A stretch of 64,000 bases of DNA from Blastocladiella emersonii ATCC 22665. Lineage: Eukaryota; Blastocladiomycota; Blastocladiomycetes; Blastocladiales; Blastocladiaceae. The DNA lies in NCBI GenBank assembly GCA_025594325.1, contig JANHCV010000009.1, forward strand, positions 1,426,001-1,490,000. The letters run 5' to 3'. How positions within the stretch are numbered: position 1 is the stretch's first letter; each line of letters starts with the position of its first letter. Shown here piece after piece: positions 56,898 through 64,000 of the stretch. The translations under genes and the position numbers were made by a program. A model generated the notes under the pieces. It was not told the origin of the DNA and searched no databases. It saw only the letters and a program-made list of their open reading frames with translations.

Positions 56898-57606
56898 ATG
56901 CATGCAACCATGAACGACACCGACGCGTACCACGCGCAATCCGAGACCTTCGAGTCGCTGTCCGCGCTGTTCGCCGCGTCGGCGCAGGTTGACGACGCGC
57001 GGCCCGCGCCCGCTCCCCCAAAGCCCGCCCCGGCCAAACGCCGTGTGCCGGGCAAGTACGACTACACGGACAAGTCGATTTGGACCGCCGCCGAGCTCGA
57101 CACCGCGACCGAGCTCGCGCGCGGCGCGCTGGCGGCGGCCGCCGAGCACGATCCGCGCGAGCGGCCCGAGTACGCGCGCCCCTCACCCCGCGGTTTCCCA
57201 CGCGCGCCACTGATGAACGTTCGCGCGGTAGGGTGACGACGCGGTACGCGCAGTCGGTGCGGAGCGAGGACATCTTCCTGAGCCTGTCGGGCCGGCTGCC
57301 GGCGAGCTCGCACGCGGACACGCTGGTGGTCGAGGTGGCGATGCCGAGGACGCAGGAGATGGCCGAGATCGCGGTGGATGTGACGCGCACCGCCGTGGAT
57401 GTGCGGAGCTCGCACTAGTACGTGGACCTCACACTGAGTCGGCCGGTGACGGGGACTGACACGCCCACGCGCATCCGTGTGTGTGTAGCCGACTCGCGAT
57501 GCCGCTGCCGAACGAAGTGGTCGAGACGAAAGGCCAGGCGCGGTGGGACGCGGAGCGGCGGGTGCTCGAGCTACGGCTACCCATCATCAAGCTGTTCGAC
57601 GTGTGA
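56898..57606 (+). CDS. DNAAF6: PIH1-type axonemal dynein assembly factor
   Basis: Three exons (56898-57169, 57232-57417, 57489-57606) joined by GTACGC-GTAG and GTACGT-GTAG introns of 62 and 71 nt give 191 residues. The human protein has about 214. The start shows an acidic helix (SETFESLSALFAASAQVDDA). The C-terminal CS-like domain matches DNAAF6/PIH1D3 (TWISTER): VRSEDIFLSLSGRLPAS, VVEVAMPRTQEMAEIAVDV, then across the second junction LPNEVVETKGQARWD and RVLELRLP. The apparent TAG at 57416 is split by the splice junction. This cytoplasmic HSP90 co-chaperone helps preassemble axonemal dynein arms, so its presence implies a motile cilium or flagellum. Confidence 0.85.
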
Positions 57607-57902
57607 CGAGGGAGGCGAGACTGGGAATAGAGGATGGGTTCAAACAAATGTAGTGCGGTGGATGGGTGCCGAGGGCGGCGGCGGTGGCGGGTGGAATCGA
57701 GGTGAGGTGGGGTGGGGGAGCGAGAGTCGGGCAACAGCGGGTGGGGTAGGGAGCGGTTTTTACAGAGCGGGCGGGCGGACGAGCTGCGCGTGCGAGCAAG
57801 CAGCGACATGGGAGGAGGGGGGAAGGGCAAAACTGGGACGAGGAGGAGCGAGGAACACACACGAGTCGAGGGCGGAGGGCGAGGGAACGGTTCCGGGCGG
57901 GC

Positions 57903-58808
57903 TCACGCGGCGTGCTTGGTCAGCCACTGCAGCGTGATGTCGATGTTGACCTGGTTCTTGGCCGACACGCTGTAGCAGGCGATCTCGCGCTGCGAATAGC
58001 TTTTGAGCTCCCTACACGTGGCGCACAAGTCGGTGAGACCCTGCACGAAACGCGTTCCACGCAGAAGCTGAGTCGTACAGCGCGTCGATCACGCCCTCGA
58101 CTGTCAAAGCTCCAGGCAGGTCGTTCTTATTGCCGAGGACGAGCAGTGGCACGTTGGCGAGCGTTGGCCGCTCGAGCAAACCGCGCAGCTCCTGCTTGGC
58201 GGCCTCGAGCTTGGTGTGGTCTGCGCTGTCGACGACGAACCTGGCAGGCGAGGGATCGGGGGCGAGCGTCAGTGGCGACGGACCGGAAAGCGGCGAGCGC
58301 ACGACGCGGGCGTACACGATGGCGTTGACGTTCCGGCAGTATCGTTCCCACATGCTGCGGAAGCGCGGCTGCCCGCCCACGTCCCACAGCTTCATGGTCA
58401 CCTTGCCCTTGGTGACCTTGCGCATGTTGAACCCGAGCGTCGGGATCTGTGCGGGCGTGCGGGTGCGCGAGGTCAGCTGCCGCTGTCGGGTGCGGCGGGC
58501 GAGCGACGGAGGCGCACCGTGTCTTCGGTAAACTCACCAGACTACACGGAAGCGGGAGAAGCTGGGTCAGCTCGAGTCGGGGCTGCGGGCGGATGGCCGG
58601 CAGACTCAACGTACCGCAATCACGTTCACGAGCGTCGACTTGCCGCTCGCTTGGAGTCCTGGAGGCGGTGCGACAGGGCGCAGTGAGTACGGGTTACTGG
58701 CACCACGCAGACCCGTGCGCGAGACGCACCGACGAGTGTCACCTCCATCTCCTGCGCGAAGAAGAGTGACCGGATCCAGTCGAGGAGCGACTTGAACAGG
58801 AACGACAT
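57903..58808 (-). CDS. ARL8: ARL8 small GTPase, six exons
   Basis: Exons on the minus strand are 58808-58730, 58658-58615, 58541-58518, 58446-58316, 58240-58079 and 58011-57903, giving 182 residues (human ARL8B has 186). Donors are GTACG or GTGCG and all phases fit. Motifs: an N-terminal amphipathic helix ([16 protein letters not shown]), P-loop SGKST with the GLQ lead, [14 protein letters not shown] switch [19 protein letters not shown] switch II, NKND, and the C-terminal [20 protein letters not shown]8 sits on lysosome or vacuole membranes through its acetylated N-terminus and couples them to kinesin transport and HOPS. It converges with the DNAAF6 gene, with only 296 bp between stops. Confidence 0.93.
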
Positions 58809-59683
58809 GGTGGCAGCGTCGATGCAGCGGTGTGGTGGTGGCGGTGGTGTTGCGAGCGCTCACCGGACAGCGGCAAGAGTCGTCGAGATGGAGGGCGGGT
58901 GTGGCGTCGAGCGAGGCGCCGGTGCAACAGGGAAGCAGGGCGTCGATGACCCGAGCAGTGTCGTTGGGGCGGTGCGGCGGAGCGAGTGCACCAAGTAGCG
59001 CGGTGTGCGGTTCGGAGCTGATACGTGGGATGCGTTGGCGCGCGATGGCGATGGGAGCGAGCGCCGGCTGCGACTGTCGCGCAGAGTTCTTCCTCTGCCC
59101 GCGCCGCGCCGCGCCGAGCGCCAAATCCGGCCTCCCTTCTCACTCTCCCTCTGCGCCAACCCTTGACGCGAATGGCCCGCCAACTCGCGCGAATGGTGAA
59201 GAATACTCGGCGCTCGCCCGTGTGAAAGTTCTGGCCGTGTTCGGGCGAGCGGTGAGGCTCCCACGGCGCGAAGGGCGGCCGGGCGGCCACTTCACCCCCT
59301 GCAGCCGCGCTGGCCGTTGATTAATCATCACCGTCCGCCGTCCGCGGGTACGACCGTGCGGTGGGACTGGGCGGGCCCGCGCGAGCGGCAACGTCGCTCG
59401 GTTGACGCGATCGGGGCGCACGTGAGCCGTGGAACGCGTCTCACAGGCTGTCTCACGGCATCGTTCCTCGGCTCTAACCTTCTCACATCGCTCCTGATGC
59501 TAGGCGAACATGAAACTCGATGCAACTGATTCCACGAGACCACGTTAATACGCAGTGGTGCTCTGCGACTCCTCGCGCGCCGCGAAGGCGAGCTCGCCGC
59601 GGCTGTCTTGATCGCGCTCAGGCGCCTGACTCGCTCCACCGAAATACGAGGGATCGCTGGAACTTTTAAACTAGTCTCAGCTG

Positions 59684-60955
59684 ATGTGTTGTCTACTCTG
59701 TGCTATTTGGACCTTGAGTCGGGCAGCGCTGGGTCACGGAAACGGCGCTGTCGCGCTCGACCGAAAGACCGTCGTGTGTACGCGGACCGGGCGGCTGCTG
59801 GCCAGCTTCTCAACCGTCTCTGCCGGTGCGTGCCCGCGCGCGACGCCGTCGGCCGACGTGGACGACGACGACGAGCCCGCGGTCCCCGCCGCGTCCGAGA
59901 TCGACCCCATCACGGTCCTGCGCATCTTCCCGGGCAACTGGGCCATGAATCTCATAAACCGCGTCTTTGGCCCGCTCGCCGCTGCGTGCCGCACCGACGT
60001 GCCCGAGGAGACCATCCTTGCCAACTGGTAACTCATGCTCTCCTTCAACGGCGCCACCAGCGGCCGCCACCACGTTCTCAACCCCGGCGAGAACGTGCTT
60101 GGCACCCTTGCCGCCATGTGGAAGCAGGCCGAGGAGGACGCCGCGCCCTCGGCGAACTCGACGGCCTCCGCTTTGCCCGCCATCTCGTCGTCCATCCGCC
60201 TCATACTGCACCAGCACTCGTTTTTCGCCAGCAAGGGCGAGGGCTCGCCGTCCACGGCGACGCGCAACCTCGCGCCCGCGCTGGCCACCACCGCCGCGAC
60301 TGGCGCCGCCCTGATCCGCATCGAGCTGCAGCAGCCCGCGGCCGCGGCAGCTGTAGACCCGACGGCCGCCGTCGACGAGCTGCCCGTGCGCATGGCCAAG
60401 ACGCTCAATGTCGACCGCTCGTCGCCCGCGTCCGTGGTCATGCGCGCCGCGCTCAAAAGGTACTCGCTCGCCGAGGGCCGCAGCGTCGGCGAGCTCCCCG
60501 AGTTTGAGCCGTACGGCCCGTCGCCATCCACGAGCGTCCTCGCCCTCGACGCGCCGCTGCCGCTCGACGCGGCGTCTGGTGGCAAGGCGACGCCGACCTT
60601 CACGCTGCGCCGCGTCGCGACCGCCGTCACGCGGACCACGCTCACGCTCGCCGTCACGTCGCCAACGGTCGAGGAGGCCGCGGGAAGCGTCAAGCTCCGC
60701 GTGCCCGGCCCGCCCGAGGGCTCGTCGCGGTCGCCCGCGCCCGGCGAGGTCGTCTCGCCCGGCTCGTCCAACAAGCGGTTCTCGGAGCTCTTTTCCGAGG
60801 CACAGCAGCTCGGCCTCACACGCATCTTCAACGAGGACGCGGTGGCCGCGGAAGCGATGGGTGCCTGGAGCGCTCTGGAATCCGTGTGCACAGTGTCAGA
60901 GGGCAAATTTATAGTCACAATCACTACGTTTATGTGCTCGACAAAGGCTTCATGA
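59684..60955 (+). CDS. Unrecognised protein, possible RA-like domain
   Basis: The ATG at 59684 opens a frame continuous to TGA 60953, except for one TAA at 60029. A 33-nt GTAACT-CCAG stretch over that stop would remove it in frame, but it is shorter than other introns here, so a nonsense mutation is equally likely. Visible blocks are DPITVLRIFPGNWAMNLINR, a helical A/S-rich middle and VRMAKTLNVDRSSPASVVMR followed by AALKRYSL. The last block resembles the start of a Ras-association or ubiquitin-like fold, as seen in signalling adaptors. The end is S/P-rich. The N-terminus may lie upstream. Low certainty on function. Confidence 0.45.
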
Positions 60956-62758
60956 GTTGAGTCGCCTCGGGTGGTCGAGCTGCAACCTGTCACTCGGAAT
61001 GAAATTGTCTCACACCTGTCACGTGCTTTCGCGACGCGTGAGGCACATGGAGGCCGCCTGCCACTTCTGCGATACGTGGCACGTATACTCCATGCAACAC
61101 GTTAAACTAGACGCCTTCAGGCGATCAGTAATGTCAAGCGGTCATACATTAAGCTGAGCTTCCGCTCCTCCTTGGTCTGCTGCTCGCAGTCGTGCTTAAC
61201 GACCTGTCCGTATTCAAGGCGACCGCAACGGCGGCGGAGCGAGCGGAGGCAGTCCGGTCGGTCTGCAGCATGTGCGTGGAACGGCCGCGGAACAGGGAGC
61301 CCGGGCCGGACAAACCGATGGAGGCGCACAAGACCAGGTGCAACACGCAGATACGCTCGCAGGTCGCGGCAGACACTAACTAGCGGGTAAATCAGTTGGG
61401 CAAGAAATTCCAGCCGCAAAGCAGCTGGACTCGCCCTCGTTCGTAAGCGAGTCGACACACGGGCAGCGCGAGCCGCGGCTGTAACTATGTCCGCGCAGGG
61501 TCGCCGTTGCTGCGTATAAGAAAATGGTCTCCACGAGGTCAAAATACATGGTATTTGAAATGGTGCGAGAGATGCCGAGCTATGACTCGATCGGATTGCG
61601 TTGTCGCGAGCGGGAGCGGGGAGGGCCCCTCGCGCCACGCACTGCATTGCATTCACGATGCATACATGTATGTTTCGAGTGAGTGACCAAGTAATACTTA
61701 ATGCACTGTGAGCTGAGATCATATAATATTGCACGCGACTCGTCTCGCACCTCACGCATCACGCGTCGATCAATCACGTGAGCTGCGAGACAGTTTCGCG
61801 TCTCCTTTTCGTCGAGGCGCTTGACGCTCGATTTTGAGCGAGGCACGCGGCCATGAGTTGAAGAGGAGCAATGTAGAAGTTGAAGTCTATGTAGTGATAT
61901 CGGAGGAGGGGGGAAACCGACCCGCGCTCCTTCAGGAAGTCGAGTTGGTCGCGGACGAGGCGATGCGACGCGAGCGGGCGTCAAAGGTCTGGGTAGCAGT
62001 CGGCCATGGGTGAGGAAGAGAGCGAGGACAAAGGGGATGTACAAGAGTGACGATCTGGATGTCGTGAGGATGAGGTGCGTGCACGGCGACCAGAGCGGCG
62101 GAACAGGAGCACGGGTTTAGGCTCGAGCATGTCAACCGACGACCAAAAGTCGCTGCGCCGTGTTTCTCGGCAGGTTGTTGCGGCGGTCGCGCGGGAAGTC
62201 GAGGAGGAACGCGGCACCGATACAAGGAGCGGGCTGCTCGCGCGCATGCTTTGCGCCGCACGGCGCGAGGTTGCGGCCATGTATGCAGTGGTCGTTGATT
62301 TGCGACGGCAGGAGCGCGATGCGTTGGAGGCGACCTCAAGGGGACACCCGAGCCGTAGAAGCAGCTGAGGCGGGAGCGCCGAGGTGCGCGTGTCGTTGAT
62401 GAAGATCGTGTGCGCGAGTCGGGTAGAATGTTGAGGAGAACAGTAGCGAACAGCATTCGATGCGCGCGCGCGAGAAGGTTATGACGTCGTTGTTGGTTCA
62501 CGTCGCGCCGCGCGACAGTTGATGCGCGTGTAGCGGACGATGTGCGTCGACAGGAAAAGCTCGCGGTCTACAAGCGGGTTTTGAAGGTTAGTCTCGAGCG
62601 CAAGGTTTTGAACGGACGTAGGGATACGTACAAGGAGAGAGTTCGAAAAGAGTTGGGAAGCAACGAAAGTAGGATCGCGACAAGTAGAGCGCCAGAGGTG
62701 GTCAGGAGCGAGACCGCGGGCAGCGCGCGATGGTAAACACGAGATGACCCAGCGTCGC
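60956..62758. other. Intergenic, no confident gene
   Basis: Only short frames on both strands. Some, such as 62075-62368 plus, start with ATG but have biased R/A-rich composition and no motif. Nothing else is seen. Confidence 0.45.
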
Positions 62759-64000
62759 TCAATCAAAGATCTGGAGCTCCTCCTCCTCCTTGCCCTCTTC
62801 GACGACTTTGGCCTTCTTGCGCGAGTACGGGCGGAGCCAATCGGGTAGATCGTCGTCAGCGCTCGAGGGCTCACGGCGAGGGATCGGAATGCCAAGCAGG
62901 AAGGAGAGGCCAGTTCCGTAGACGGGTTGACGAGGAGGAAAAGCCGTTACCGCGGAGGACGAGTCAGACGCGTTACCCGGAGCCGCTGCGCAAGGCGAGA
63001 AAGTAGCGGACGACGTCGGCGAGGTTGAGCGGAAAGCGCTGCCGAGAAGGTCCAAGAGGTTGTTGTCGCGGCCGCCGCTCCTGCCGCCGGGCATGACGCG
63101 CTTGGGCTCAGGCGCAGCGTCAAGAACACTGCGCGCTGCGCTGTCGAGCTGGTGCTCGAGGCTTTCCACCTCGCGGTTGTGAACAATCTTGCCGATCCAG
63201 TCCGCGAGGCGATGAGCACTGCTGTCTTGGGGTGCCGGCGCGGGACCGCGGCTGCCACGCGCGCGAGCGGTTGCACGAGCGGAGTCGAGAGAAGCCAAGC
63301 GAGCCCGGACGTTGCGTGAGAGCTGGCTCGACGGCGAGGCCGAATCGTGCGTGCTGCCAGTAGCGGACGTGCTGTTGAGGGCCTGCGTGAAGTGCGAGCC
63401 CGACGTATCCATGGCCGATGAGTCGCCCGAGTCGAGATTCGACGGTGACGCGGCGCGCGAGTCGGACTTCATAAACTTGGTCCCATGTGCGTCAGTCGAC
63501 GAAGAGGAAGCGCCAGAGTCGACGCACCCCGCCGAGCGCGGCGCAGTACCGGTCGCCGCGAAGCTGTTGGTCGCGATGGACACGGCGCCAGCGGTTGGCG
63601 AGGTACGAGTGGAGAATGGTGCCGAGCTCGCGGTCAAGACGCTGTCAGAAGTTACCGAGGTGCCGTTGAGCGACATGGATCCTGAGCAGCCGGGGACCGT
63701 GGCGGAGCGAGTGTTCAAAGATGGCGAAGCGGCGGCCGCCGAAACCGAGGCGTCGAGTTCCATGAAACTGGATGCGGGCGCGCCGAGTTGCTGCTGGTCA
63801 CCAAGAGAAATCGAGTCGAGCGCCGCTGCCAATGGCGGAGCGGAAGGTAATGGAAGCGGGATGGTCAAGCCAGTCAGCGTGCGCGGGTTGATGCGGGCGC
63901 GCTTCGAGACAATGAAGAAGCCGAGCGCAATCGAGTTGGTCGGGTCCACGTCGTCAAACGCGCGCTTACGCGGCCGTACCACGCCGTACTCGGACGGCAA
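62759..64000 (-). CDS. Ser/Ala-rich probable nuclear protein, partial
   Basis: The minus-strand frame is open from the window edge to TGA at 62759, so the 5' end lies outside. No ATG is seen at the edge. Near the visible start is a basic cluster (RPRKRAFDDVD) and KRARI, likely nuclear localisation signals. A long low-complexity S/T/A region follows, then a helical block (HRLADWIGKIVHNREVESLE) and a C-terminal stretch with LPDWLRPYSRKKAKVVEEG and an acidic end. I do not recognise the family. It looks like a regulatory or chromatin-associated protein by composition only. Confidence 0.55.
   Translation of the reverse strand: MPSEYGVVRPRKRAFDDVDPTNSIALGFFIVSKRARINPRTLTGLTIPLPLPSAPPLAAALDSISLGDQQQLGAPASSFMELDASVSAAAASPSLNTRSATVPGCSGSMSLNGTSVTSDSVLTASSAPFSTRTSPTAGAVSIATNSFAATGTAPRSAGCVDSGASSSSTDAHGTKFMKSDSRAASPSNLDSGDSSAMDTSGSHFTQALNSTSATGSTHDSASPSSQLSRNVRARLASLDSARATARARGSRGPAPAPQDSSAHRLADWIGKIVHNREVESLEHQLDSAARSVLDAAPEPKRVMPGGRSGGRDNNLLDLLGSAFRSTSPTSSATFSPCAAAPGNASDSSSAVTAFPPRQPVYGTGLSFLLGIPIPRREPSSADDDLPDWLRPYSRKKAKVVEEGKEEEELQIFD

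Noticed and set aside
57412-57420. Premature stop in DNAAF6
   Set aside because: The TAG is split by a GTACGT-GTAG intron (57418-57488). Splicing restores the conserved C-terminal block.

Overview
The window is GC-rich nuclear DNA from a eukaryote with compact genes and short spliceosomal introns, mostly 55-80 nt, with a strong GTACG donor preference. A DNAAF6/PIH1D3-type axonemal dynein assembly gene (56.9-57.6 kb) implies a host that builds a motile cilium. Together with an intron-bearing ARL8 GTPase, a DUF4470-type protein, a cellulose-synthase-like GT2 enzyme and a membrane-anchored GH26 glycosidase, this best fits a zoosporic (chytrid- or blastocladiomycete-like) fungus. Another flagellated lineage cannot be excluded from sequence alone.

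Layout. 1-5.1 kb: undefined DNA, a decayed fragment and an F-box/LRR gene with one frame break. 5.1-9.4 kb: a divergent pair, GT2 synthase and GH26 hydrolase, probably acting on wall or extracellular polysaccharide. 9.6-26.3 kb and 34.9-46.75 kb: a graveyard of two expanding families of F-box-like proteins, here called family A and family B, with stops, frameshifts and truncations. One family B gene (11.3-13.4 kb) looks intact. A broken piece of RNA polymerase III subunit RPC1 and an intact two-exon DUF4470-type gene (20.3-23.5 kb) lie among them. 26.3-34.9 kb: an 8.6-kb hAT-type transposon splits a family A gene. It carries a decayed transposase, a second spliced gene and GATATC-rich subterminal repeats. 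Both of its genes contain an intron filled with the same 37-bp minisatellite.

46.75-53.6 kb holds the most interesting unit: a polinton-like viral element integrated in the host genome. It has an FtsK/HerA-type packaging ATPase, a double-jelly-roll major capsid protein, a penton-like minor capsid protein, small virion or membrane proteins and a long Q-rich protein. The genes are all on one strand and most are preceded by the same short TTGTTG-N6-8-TAAA motif, a likely virus-specific promoter. Two genes carry in-frame TGA codons, the ATPase P-loop is degenerate, and no polymerase, primase or integrase is present, so this is a decaying partial copy. It is flanked on both sides by family B genes that have lost their 5' ends and point away from it. 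The 1.5 kb at its right side is non-coding and rich in direct repeats and palindromes.

55-64 kb: unique host DNA with DNAAF6, ARL8 on the opposite strand, an unrecognised protein and the C-terminal part of a serine-rich probable nuclear protein running off the window edge. No rRNA, tRNA or CRISPR was found.
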